Origin: Allobosea sp. CRIB-10
GTDB taxonomy: Bacteria; Pseudomonadota; Alphaproteobacteria; Rhizobiales; Beijerinckiaceae
Direction: 5' to 3'
Length of the DNA stretch: 64,000 nt
NCBI RefSeq assembly: GCF_900112185.1
Contig: NZ_FOKP01000002.1
Span: 124,001-188,000, forward strand
Below, in pieces: positions 43,442 through 51,455 of the stretch. Under the pieces are notes generated by a model. That model was not told the origin of the DNA and ran no database searches. It was given only the letters and a program-made list of their open reading frames with translations. How positions within the stretch are numbered: position 1 is the stretch's first letter; every line of letters begins with the position of its first letter. Both the position numbers and the translations under genes were made by a program.

Positions 43442-43951
43442 CAAAGCGTCAGCTCGTCGAAATGTCCGCAACCCTGAGGCGGCGGCGTTGGTTCATGGTT
43501 AGCCGCTCAACCCGGCCCGGACAAGACCGGGGCGACGGCACGACATTCCTTGCACGATCGATTGCGGCACAACTGCGGCGCGGCCGGTCTCCGGATGGAA
43601 CAGCCCTGCCCCAAGGCGGCCAGCAGCCGCGCCAGCCCACACGACCGACTTATCGCGCCGCTCCGGCCGAGACGGGCTGCAAGGCTCTGCCGCGATTGGT
43701 AAAATTTTTATTATCTCGGCAACCCTGACCGACGAGTGATATGCTGGCACGCCCATTGCGTGCATAGACGGCAACGATAGCGGCGACAGCAGGACAACCG
43801 ATGGCTGCGTTCTCAGACCATGAGCCGACTTAGGCATTAACGGACAAAGTTTAACGAAATTAACCATTTCCGGCAGTTTGCGTTTACAGATTATTAACTT
43901 TCTCTACCCTCGGCGGCGTCGAGGGGTGCGAGACGAGGCGGAGACGAGACG
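43442..43951. other. 510-bp intergenic region with AT-rich promoter zone for the RpfF-like gene
   Basis: No convincing gene or RNA was seen; open frames here have no ribosome site and atypical composition. The right third is strikingly AT-rich for this window: TTAA occurs at 43837, 43851, 43860 and 43894. TTTAC-N6-TTAAC at 43883-43898 is one mismatch from a CtrA site. A run AAAATTTTTATTAT lies at about 43702. On the minus strand, ATGAACCAACGC at about 43497 opens a 15-codon frame ending 8 nt before the small basic gene's TTG. Confidence 0.5.
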
Positions 43952-44914
43952 ATGTTTCAGAGCTATGCACCGACGGCGGGTGGCCAGACCGCTGCCGAGC
44001 TCGCCGATGGAGAGGTGATCGAGGCGATCCGCCATCACGCCGGCTTCCTGCCGGAGGTTCAGCTCGCCTATGAGGAGGAGCTGCGTCTGCTCTGGGTCAC
44101 CATCAAGCCGGAGCTGAAGCCGGTCTTCACGCTGCAGCTGCTCGAGAGTCTCGGCAAGGTGCAGCAGGCGATCATCGACCTCTGGGGAGCGCCCGAGCAG
44201 TACCACAGCGCGCCGGTGCGCTTCCTCGCCTTCCGCGGCACGGGGCCGTTCTTCACCCTCGGCGGCGATCTCGACTTCTACCTCGATTGTCTCGCCAAGA
44301 ACGATCGTCCGGCCCTGGCTGAGTATGCCCGGCTCTCGGTCGAGGACGCCTTGCGCAATGCCAGCGGCCTCAACGGCATGGCCGTCACCCTGTCGACGAT
44401 CCACGCCAAGGCGATCGGCGGCGGCATCGACGCGCCGCGCTCATGCAACATCATGATCGCCGAGGAACAGGCCTCGTTCGTCTACCCCGAGATCAAGTTC
44501 AACCATTTCCCGATCACGGCCGTCGGGCTGCTGTCGCGCCGCATGGGTCCGCGCGCCGCCGAGCACATGCTGCAATCCGGCGAGGAGATGAGCGCCGCCG
44601 AGTTCCTGGCCGCGGGCGGGCTGGAAGCGGTCGTTCCGACCGGCACCGGCGAGGACTGGATCCGCAAATACGCGTCCGACTCGCTGCCGATCCACGCAGC
44701 CCGCACCGCCCTGTTCTCGGCCTTCAACCGCCGCGCCGGCAATCTGCGCGAGGAGCTCGACTATCTCGGCCAGCTCTGGACCGACTGCATGCTGCGCCTG
44801 CACCCGAGCGCGATCTCGAAGCTGCAGCGCATCGCCCAGACCCAGGACCGCATGCTGGCGCGCGTGTACCAGCGCAGCCCCGAAGAGGCCTTCGCCAGTG
44901 CCGGCGCGGCCTGA
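43952..44914 (+). CDS. RpfF-like crotonase, putative diffusible signal factor synthase with Glu-to-Asp substitution
   Basis: A 320-residue enoyl-CoA hydratase-fold protein. The segments FFTLGGDLDFYLDCLAKND and ARLSVEDALRN align with RpfF, the enzyme that makes cis-2-unsaturated fatty acid signals (DSF). In Xanthomonas RpfF the catalytic residues are Glu141 (GGGFEAALSC) and Glu161 (PEVLF), 20 apart. Here the equivalents are Asp160 (GGGIDAPRSC) and Glu180 (PEIKF), also 20 apart. So one acid is shortened to Asp. Activity may be altered or lost; other crotonase functions are possible. The next gene is a GGDEF-EAL protein, which fits DSF/c-di-GMP signalling. Confidence 0.75.
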   Translation: MFQSYAPTAGGQTAAELADGEVIEAIRHHAGFLPEVQLAYEEELRLLWVTIKPELKPVFTLQLLESLGKVQQAIIDLWGAPEQYHSAPVRFLAFRGTGPFFTLGGDLDFYLDCLAKNDRPALAEYARLSVEDALRNASGLNGMAVTLSTIHAKAIGGGIDAPRSCNIMIAEEQASFVYPEIKFNHFPITAVGLLSRRMGPRAAEHMLQSGEEMSAAEFLAAGGLEAVVPTGTGEDWIRKYASDSLPIHAARTALFSAFNRRAGNLREELDYLGQLWTDCMLRLHPSAISKLQRIAQTQDRMLARVYQRSPEEAFASAGAA

Positions 44915-44928
44915 ATGAACCGTCAAAT

Positions 44929-44968
44929 GGAGTCGCACGATCGGCATTCGCGCCGATCGTGCGACTCC
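44929..44968 (+). terminator. Perfect 17-bp hairpin after the RpfF-like gene
   Basis: GGAGTCGCACGATCGGC (44929-44945) is exactly complementary to GCCGATCGTGCGACTCC (44952-44968), with loop ATTCGC, 14 bp after the stop. No T-run follows, so it may be a mRNA-stabilising hairpin or a binding site rather than a terminator. Confidence 0.65.
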
Positions 44969-45082
44969 GCCGTGTAACTCTCATGAAACTTTTACCTTTC
45001 CCTCTTATAGCCGTTAGGTGATGCGGCACAGGATGGGCTCGTTCACCCGCCTCTCCCGAGACCGTCAAAAAGGCAGGAGTGG

Positions 45083-47443
45083 ATGGCGGGAGTGCCGAAC
45101 CGGTTGCATAGCGCCAGCGCCGACAGAGCGATCGCAGAGCAGCCGGCCGGACACGAAGGCCGGAGCGCGGTTGATCTCGCCGATTATCGCCTGCTCGTCT
45201 CTTCCCTGTTCTCCTCGCCCGGCTCGATCATCCCGGGCGGGATCGCCGGCATCCTGACGCCTTTCCTGTGCTGGGTCGCGACCCGGGCCGAGCTGTTCAT
45301 GGTTCTGACGATCTGCGTCGCGCTCGTCGTCGTCATGCGGATCATCACGGTCGTCCGGTATCGCAGGCTCGACCATTCCGAGGATACACTCGCCCAGACC
45401 GAGCGCTGGGACCGCGAATATTTCTTCGGCGCCACCGTGTTCAGCGCGGTGCTCGGTTTCAGCTGCTATGCGGCGCTGGCCTGGACGGACGATGCCGCCG
45501 CCCACATCACCTCGGTCTCGTCGACGATCGCGCTCGCCTCCGGCTATGTCGCGCGCAATGCCGGGCGGCCGAAATTCGTCGCCGTTCAGCTTCTGACCTT
45601 CTGCGTGCCGATGGCGATCGGCCTGATCCAGGCGCACAACCCCTATTACCAGTATATCGGCTATTTTGCCTTCCTCTATGTCGTCGCCAACATCGCGATC
45701 ACCAACTCGCTGCATCGCAACCTGCTGGCGTTGAGCGACGCCACCAAGCAATCCAAGGCGCTGGCGACGGCGCTGCGCTCGCAGAACCTGACGCTCGACG
45801 CCGCGCTCAACACGATGATCCACGGGCTGGCGATGTTCGACCGCAAGCTCGACCTCGCGGTCTCGAACGCGCCGCACGCCGCGCTCTACGGCATTCCGGA
45901 GACGCTTGCTTTGCCCGGCACGCCGATCAGCGCGATCGCGCGTTTCCTGGTCGAGCGGCAAGTGATGAACCCCGAGCAGGTGCGCGACATCAAGGCGGCC
46001 CTCGATGGTGTCCAGGCGACGCAGCAGGCGGCCGTCTACGAATTGCAGTCGCGCAACGGCCGGATGCTCGTCGTCACCATCGCGCCCGCGGCCGAAGGCG
46101 GCGTGCTGATGCTGACCGAGGACGCGACCGAGCGGAAGGCGACCGAAGCGCGGATCGAGCAGATGGCGCGCTTCGACGAACTGACCGGGCTCGCGAACCG
46201 CTTCGAGTTCAACACGCAGCTCGCCGACGCCTTCCGGCGGCAGGAGCGCACCGGCGAGACCTTCGCGCTGCTCTATATCGACCTAGACGGCTTCAAACAG
46301 GTCAACGACAATCTCGGTCACGACATCGGCGACCGCGTGCTGATCCAGACGGCGGCGCGCCTGAAGAGTGCGATCCGCCACAACGACCTGCTGGCGCGCT
46401 TCGGCGGCGACGAATTCGTGCTGATCCTGCCGGCGACCGATGTCGCGACGGTCCGGATGATCGCGCAGCGCATGATCGAGGCGATGGACCGCGCTTTCGA
46501 GCTCGAGACCAAGACCGTCTATGTCACCGCCAGCATCGGCATCGCGCTCGCGCCGACAGACGGCGCGACGCCGGCCGACCTGCTGCGCCATGCCGACACG
46601 GCGCTCTACAAGGCCAAGGGCGCCGGCCGCAACACCGCGACCTTCTTCGACCCGGCCATGGCCGAGGAGATGCTCGAACGCCACGAGATCGAGGTCGATC
46701 TGCGCCAGGCGACCACCGAAGGCGCGCTGGAACTGTACTACCAGCCGATCATCGACCTGCGCACGCAGGAGATCGTGACGCGCGAGGCGCTGATGCGCTG
46801 GCGCCACCCGACGCGCGGCATGGTGCCGCCCGGCGTCTTCATCCCGATCGCCGAGCAATCCGGCCTGATCGCCGGGATGGGCGACTGGGCCATCCGCCAG
46901 GCCTGCCGCGACGCGGCGAAATGGCCCGGCGGAATCGGCGTTTCCGTCAACATCTCGCCGCTGCAGTTCCGCGAGCCGGGGCGGATCGTCGAGACCGTCA
47001 AGAACGCGCTGCTGCTCGCCCATCTCGCGCCGGGCCGCCTGACGCTCGAAGTGACGGAATCGCTGCTGATCGAGGACAACAAGACGACGCTCGAGGTGAT
47101 CAACGAATTGCGCGCGATCGGCGTCAAGTTCGCACTCGACGATTTCGGGACGGGCTATTCCTCGCTCGCCTATCTCTCGACCTACCCGTTCTCGCAGGTG
47201 AAGATCGACCAGAGCTTCAGCCGCGACGTCAACAGCGACGAGGCCTCCAAAGCGGTGATCGAGGCGGTCTGCCAGCTCGCCCGGAGGCTGTCGATGAACG
47301 TCGTCGTCGAGGGAATCGAGACCGAGGCGCAGCGCATGGCGGTGCAACTCCTCGGCGCACAGCGGGCCCAGGGCTATCTGTTCGGCCGGCCGCAACCTGT
47401 GTCGGAGTTCAGCAAGGGCGACGAGCCGCGCAAGATCGCCTGA
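45083..47443 (+). CDS. Membrane-bound GGDEF-EAL protein
   Basis: A 786-residue protein with both c-di-GMP synthesis and degradation domains. The N-terminal 220 residues hold four or more membrane spans. A PAS-like domain (about 235-345, LDAALNTMIHGLAMFDRKLD) comes next. GGDEF is exact (441-445), and the inhibitory site RHND (432-435) precedes it by five residues. EAL is intact (568-570, EALMRW), with DDFGTGYSSL and the KID and EGIE motifs, so both activities look possible. It follows the RpfF-like gene after 168 bp on the same strand. The first in-frame ATG with a GGAG site is used. Confidence 0.93.
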   Translation: MAGVPNRLHSASADRAIAEQPAGHEGRSAVDLADYRLLVSSLFSSPGSIIPGGIAGILTPFLCWVATRAELFMVLTICVALVVVMRIITVVRYRRLDHSEDTLAQTERWDREYFFGATVFSAVLGFSCYAALAWTDDAAAHITSVSSTIALASGYVARNAGRPKFVAVQLLTFCVPMAIGLIQAHNPYYQYIGYFAFLYVVANIAITNSLHRNLLALSDATKQSKALATALRSQNLTLDAALNTMIHGLAMFDRKLDLAVSNAPHAALYGIPETLALPGTPISAIARFLVERQVMNPEQVRDIKAALDGVQATQQAAVYELQSRNGRMLVVTIAPAAEGGVLMLTEDATERKATEARIEQMARFDELTGLANRFEFNTQLADAFRRQERTGETFALLYIDLDGFKQVNDNLGHDIGDRVLIQTAARLKSAIRHNDLLARFGGDEFVLILPATDVATVRMIAQRMIEAMDRAFELETKTVYVTASIGIALAPTDGATPADLLRHADTALYKAKGAGRNTATFFDPAMAEEMLERHEIEVDLRQATTEGALELYYQPIIDLRTQEIVTREALMRWRHPTRGMVPPGVFIPIAEQSGLIAGMGDWAIRQACRDAAKWPGGIGVSVNISPLQFREPGRIVETVKNALLLAHLAPGRLTLEVTESLLIEDNKTTLEVINELRAIGVKFALDDFGTGYSSLAYLSTYPFSQVKIDQSFSRDVNSDEASKAVIEAVCQLARRLSMNVVVEGIETEAQRMAVQLLGAQRAQGYLFGRPQPVSEFSKGDEPRKIA

Positions 47444-47559
47444 GGGCGAACTCCCTCTTGTCGGCCTCGGCTCCTTCCAGCCTACTATCGTCTCAGCGAA
47501 CTTGATTCCGCCGCAACGGCAACGCATCTGCACGAGCGAGACAGCCACGGAGATGCGGC

Positions 47560-49005
47560 GTGAGCGAAACCGCCAGCCCAGCAGCCAGCAAGGAGCCGCT
47601 GACGCCGGATATCTGCGTCATCGGCGATGGCCCGGGTGGGCTCGCGGTCGCGACCGCCGCCGCGCTGTTCGGCGTCCGCACGGTGCTGATCAGGCAAGGC
47701 GGCGGCGCCTATCCGCTGAATGAAGGCGCGCGCGGCCAGGCCTTGCGTGCCGTCGCCGCTCAGGCGCGACTGATCGCCGGCGCCGCGGCCTTCGGCACCG
47801 TACCGGATACGAGCCAGATCGATTTCGGGCGCGTGCGAGCTCATCTCGACCAGGTTGCGGCTCGCTCGGCCGTGAACGACTCGGATGAGCGCTTGGCGGC
47901 CCTGGGTGTCCTCGTGCTCAAGGGCGATGCGCGTTTCCAGAACCGCCATCAGATCGTCGTCGGCGAGACGGTGATCAAGGCGCGACGCTTCGTCGTCGCG
48001 ACCGGATCATTGCCGACGATGCCTGACATTCCGGGCCTCGCCGACCTGCCCTGCCTGACCGAGGACGGCATCTTCGAGCTGGCGAAACGGCCGGAGCGAC
48101 TGATTGTGCTCGGAGGCACGGCAACGGCAGTCGAACTGGCGCAGGCGATGCGTGCACTCGGCTGCGAGGTCGCACTGATCGCGCGGGAAGGCCTCTTGCC
48201 CGACGAGGACCCGGAAGCGGTCGGGGTGCTCCGGCGCAGCCTGCTCGGCGAAGGCGTGACCTTGCATGAAGGCCGGCCGATCCTGCGCGCCGAGAGCCAT
48301 CGGCAGCGGCCTCGCCTCGTGCTCGACGGCGAGATCAGGATCGACGGCACGCATCTCCTGGTCGCGAATGGGCGCCGGCCGAATGTTTCAGGCCTCGAGC
48401 TCGATCTCGCCGGGGTCCGCAGCGACGAGGCCGGCATCATCGTCGACGCCTCGCTGCGCAGCGCCAATCGCAGCATCTACGCCATCGGCGCATGCGCCGG
48501 CGGCGCGGCCGCCGGACCGGCATCGAGCCATGCCGCTCAGCATCAGGCCGGGCTGGTGCTGCGCAACGCCCTGTTCCGCCAGCCGGTCCGCTTCAGGCGC
48601 GAGCTGGTGCCGCGCACCGTCCATGCCAGTCCAGAACTGGCATGCGTCGGCCTGAACGAGGCGCAGGCGCGCGCGCAAAGCGAGATCCGGGTGCTGCGCT
48701 TTCCCTATGCCGAGAGCGCACGTGCCCAGGCCGAGCGGCAGAGCGAAGGGCTGATCAAGCTGATGACTGACCGCAAGGGCGGCATCCTCGGCGTCGTCAT
48801 CGCCGGGGCTCAGGCGGCCGAACTGATCGTGCCCTGGGGTCTTTCCGTGCAGAAGCGGATGAATGTCAGGGAGATGGCCGGGCTGATCGCGCCATTCCAG
48901 AGCCTGTCGGAGCTGTCGCAGAAAGCGGCGCTCTCGTTCCAGGCGCCGCTCGCGGCCAAGCCCGGCATTCGCCGCCTCATCGGCTTCCTGCGCCGTTTCG
49001 GATAG
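47560..49005 (+). CDS. Pyridine nucleotide-disulphide oxidoreductase-like flavoprotein without redox-active cysteines
   Basis: A 481-residue protein with the fold of lipoamide dehydrogenase and mercuric reductase. The FAD motif VIGDGPGGLAVATAAA (20-35), the NAD motif VLGGTATAVELAQAM (about 182-196) and the second FAD motif SIYAIGACAGG are present. The region that should hold the C-x4-C disulphide reads RQGGGAYPLNEGARGQAL and has no cysteine. The C-terminal His-x4-Glu catalytic pair is also missing (IAPFQSLSELSQK). It starts with GTG at 47560, after GGAGATGCG. It likely lacks disulphide chemistry and may be a redox sensor or oxidase. A sensor kinase gene follows after 11 bp. Confidence 0.85.
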   Translation: MSETASPAASKEPLTPDICVIGDGPGGLAVATAAALFGVRTVLIRQGGGAYPLNEGARGQALRAVAAQARLIAGAAAFGTVPDTSQIDFGRVRAHLDQVAARSAVNDSDERLAALGVLVLKGDARFQNRHQIVVGETVIKARRFVVATGSLPTMPDIPGLADLPCLTEDGIFELAKRPERLIVLGGTATAVELAQAMRALGCEVALIAREGLLPDEDPEAVGVLRRSLLGEGVTLHEGRPILRAESHRQRPRLVLDGEIRIDGTHLLVANGRRPNVSGLELDLAGVRSDEAGIIVDASLRSANRSIYAIGACAGGAAAGPASSHAAQHQAGLVLRNALFRQPVRFRRELVPRTVHASPELACVGLNEAQARAQSEIRVLRFPYAESARAQAERQSEGLIKLMTDRKGGILGVVIAGAQAAELIVPWGLSVQKRMNVREMAGLIAPFQSLSELSQKAALSFQAPLAAKPGIRRLIGFLRRFG

Positions 49006-49016
49006 ACTGGCTGTCG

Positions 49017-50471
49017 ATGTCAGTGAGACGGTTCGATCCCAATACCCTGTCGATCAGCGTCGCGCGCGGACCGACCCAGCTCGGCCTGTCGGCGAAGCTC
49101 CTGGTCCTGACCATCCTGTTCGTGATGCTGGCCGAGGTGCTGATCTACCTGCCCTCGGTCGCGAACTTCCGGCGCAACTGGTTGAACGATCGCCTTGCAG
49201 CGGCGCAGATCGCCGTGCTGGTCCTCGAGGGCTCGCCGGCCGAGGGCTTGCCGGAAGGCAGCGAGGAGCGGCTGCTGGCCGGCGTCGGCGCCTCGGCCAT
49301 CGCCGCGCGCGTCGGCGGCGCGCGCCGCCTGCTCAGCCTCGATTCGATGCCGCACGAGGTCGCCAGGACCGTAGACCTGCGCGATCAGAGCTGGATGCAG
49401 TCGATCGTCGAATCGGTGGCGACTTTGGTCAGCCCCTCGCATGAGATGCCGATCCGCGTCGTCGGGCAGGCGGTCGGCGCCGCCGACTTCGTCGAGATCG
49501 TCATCGACGAACGGCCGCTGCGCCGCGCCATGCTGAAATTCTCGGTCAACCTGACGCTGGTCACGCTGGTCATTTCGATCCTGACGGCGGGGCTGGTCTA
49601 TCTCTCGCTGAACTGGCTGATCGTGCAGCCGATCCGGCACCTCGCCGCCAATGTGATGGAATTCGAGCACGATCCGGAGAATCCGCGCCGGATCATCGAA
49701 CCGACGCAGCGCGTCGACGAGATCGGCGAGGCGCAGCGCGCACTGGCGCGCATGCAGGCGACGCTGGCCGACGACCTCAGAGCCAAGAAGCACCTCGCAG
49801 AGCTTGGCCTCGCCGTCAGCAAGATCAACCACGACCTGCGCAACATGCTGGCCGCGGCTCAATTGATGTCCGATCGTTTGACCGAGACACGCGATCCAAA
49901 GATCCGGCGCTTCGCGCCGCGCCTGATCGCGACGCTGGGACGCGCCATCGATTTCTGCCAGGCGACGCTGGCCTATGGCCGGGCAGCCGAGGCGACGCCA
50001 TCCTTGCGCGACGTAGCGCTGCGCCAGCTCGTCGCCGAGCAGGCCGAGTTGCTCGGCCTCGGCGAGAACGGCGCGATTCATTTCGCCAACGAGGTGCCGG
50101 CCGAGGTCATCGCTCCCTGCGATCCCGACCAGATGGCGCGCGTGCTCTCCAATCTGATGCGCAATGCGATCCAGGCGCTCGACGGCCTCAGCGAGGCCGG
50201 CGAACGGATGCCGATGCTCAGAATCAGCGCCGGCCGGCGCCATGAGGAGATCGTCCTGCGTATCGCCGACAACGGTCCGGGCGTGCCGCCGCGCGCGCGC
50301 GAGAACCTGTTCCAGGCCTTTCGTGGCTCGGTCAATCCCGGCGGCACCGGCCTCGGACTTGCCATCGCCGCCGAGCTGGTGCGCCTGCATGGCGGGATGA
50401 TCGCGCTCGAACCGTCCGAGGTCGGCGCGGTGTTCACGGTGTCGCTGCCGGCGCAGCGCATGGCGGCGTAA
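49017..50471 (+). CDS. Membrane sensor histidine kinase
   Basis: A 484-residue two-span kinase. Membrane segments are about 26-47 and 176-199, enclosing a periplasmic domain of about 125 residues. A HAMP-like linker (200-255) leads to the dimerisation helix with phospho-His272 (SKINHDLRNML). The ATPase domain has the N box (NLMRNAIQAL), G1 (DNGPGVP) and G2 (GGTGLGLAIA). No response regulator gene is adjacent. It is only 11 bp after the flavoprotein gene, so the two are probably co-expressed and may act together. A dispersed repeat follows the stop. Confidence 0.92.
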   Translation: MSVRRFDPNTLSISVARGPTQLGLSAKLLVLTILFVMLAEVLIYLPSVANFRRNWLNDRLAAAQIAVLVLEGSPAEGLPEGSEERLLAGVGASAIAARVGGARRLLSLDSMPHEVARTVDLRDQSWMQSIVESVATLVSPSHEMPIRVVGQAVGAADFVEIVIDERPLRRAMLKFSVNLTLVTLVISILTAGLVYLSLNWLIVQPIRHLAANVMEFEHDPENPRRIIEPTQRVDEIGEAQRALARMQATLADDLRAKKHLAELGLAVSKINHDLRNMLAAAQLMSDRLTETRDPKIRRFAPRLIATLGRAIDFCQATLAYGRAAEATPSLRDVALRQLVAEQAELLGLGENGAIHFANEVPAEVIAPCDPDQMARVLSNLMRNAIQALDGLSEAGERMPMLRISAGRRHEEIVLRIADNGPGVPPRARENLFQAFRGSVNPGGTGLGLAIAAELVRLHGGMIALEPSEVGAVFTVSLPAQRMAA

Positions 50472-50477
50472 CGTCTC

Positions 50478-50579
50478 ACAGCCCTCAGCCTGCGTCTCGA
50501 AGGAGGCTCCAGATGGTTCCGGAGACTCCACGAACATCGTTCGAGACGCCGCTTTGCGGCTCCTCAGGATGCGGGCTGT
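50478..50579. repeat. Dispersed palindromic repeat, family D (copy 2, inverted)
   Basis: A reverse-complement relative of 879-1001. TCGAGACGCCGCT, then GCGGCTCCTCAGGATG, matches the complement of the left arm there with few changes. The outer ends are ACAGCCCTCAG and GCGGGCTGT. It lies in the convergent gap between the kinase and the S24 repressor gene. Confidence 0.8.
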
Positions 50580-50598
50580 TGATGGTCGGGCCGATACT

Positions 50599-51225
50599 CT
50601 ACTGGCTCGCCCAGATCACCCGCGCCATGAAGGCGATCTCGGACAGCGCCAGCACCCGATCGGCATGCTCGGGATTGAGTGAGGCGAGCTCGACCGTCTT
50701 GGCCGTCTGGCGCCTGAGCTGCTTGGCCAGCACCTCCCCCTCGACTGTCTTGACCACGACGCGATCGCCGCGGCGGATCGCAGCGCCGGGCGAGACGATG
50801 ATGGTGTCGCCGTCGCGATAGAGCGGCAGCATCGAATCACCGGCGATCTCGAGCGCATAGGCCTTCTCGTCCTGCAGGCCGGGAAAGGCCACCTCGTCCC
50901 AGCCGGAGCCGGCCGGGAAGCCGCCATCGTCGAAGAAGCCGCCGGAGCCCGCCTGGGCGAAGCCGATCACCGGAATCGTGTGCGCCGGCGGTGCGCCGCG
51001 GCGGACGACGTTCATGAACTCGTCGAAGGAGGCGCCCGTCGCAGAGAGGATCTTGGCGATCGATTCGGTCGAGGGCCAGCGTTCGCGCCCGTCAGTGCCG
51101 ACGCGCTTGGAGCGGTTGAAGGTGGTGGCGTCGAGCCCGGCCTTGCGCGCCAGACCCGACGGCGTCAGGCCATAGCGCTGGGCGAGCGTGTCGATCGCGC
51201 TCCAGATCTGATCATGGGACAGCAT
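50599..51225 (-). CDS. Helix-turn-helix repressor with S24 (LexA/CI-type) peptidase domain
   Basis: A 208-residue regulator. An XRE-like HTH spans about 15-45 (YGLTPSGLARKAGLDATTFNRSK). The S24 domain has Ser131 (EIAGDSMLPLYRDGD) and Lys168 (VLAKQL), spaced 37 as in LexA, and an Ala-Gly pair at 92-93 that could be the self-cleavage site. It may therefore respond to RecA or to another stress by autocleavage. The ATG at 51225 begins the HTH; an earlier frame to 51312 runs through the palindromic upstream region. It is not next to phage genes and looks like a resident regulator. Confidence 0.88.
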   Translation of the reverse strand: MLSHDQIWSAIDTLAQRYGLTPSGLARKAGLDATTFNRSKRVGTDGRERWPSTESIAKILSATGASFDEFMNVVRRGAPPAHTIPVIGFAQAGSGGFFDDGGFPAGSGWDEVAFPGLQDEKAYALEIAGDSMLPLYRDGDTIIVSPGAAIRRGDRVVVKTVEGEVLAKQLRRQTAKTVELASLNPEHADRVLALSEIAFMARVIWASQ

Positions 51226-51269
51226 CGCGGGGAGGCCTCGATCCTGGTGGTGCCGACAGGGCGCAAAGC

Positions 51270-51300
51270 GGGGATAGAAATAGGAAATATCCCCTATTCG
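51270..51300. promoter_or_regulatory. Palindromic region upstream of the S24 repressor gene
   Basis: GGGGATA (51270-51276) and TATCCCC (51288-51294) are inverted with an 11-nt spacer, and AATAGG/CCTATT overlap inside. It lies 45-70 bp upstream of the repressor start in an AT-richer stretch. The location fits an autoregulatory operator; unproven. Confidence 0.5.
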
Positions 51301-51455
51301 ATAAGAATTCAATCTGTTTCATACGTGCCCCATCCCGAGTCGTCCCGGCCGGAGCGCAGGGAGACCCGGAAGGACCATGACCGCAGCCAAACAGAAAATC
51401 GGGGACCGGCCCGGTGCGGCACGCTTTCCCCTTTTGCCGACGCCCGTCAGGCGAT

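Noticed and set aside
43837-43863. TTAA pairs before the RpfF-like gene as a canonical CtrA box
   Set aside because: The spacers are 10 and 5 bases rather than 7; only an imperfect TTTA-N7-TTAA remains at 43883.
43354-43867. Open frames of 120-125 codons on both strands between murA and the RpfF-like gene
   Set aside because: They lack ribosome sites and recognisable domains, and their composition resembles random reading of GC-rich intergenic DNA.
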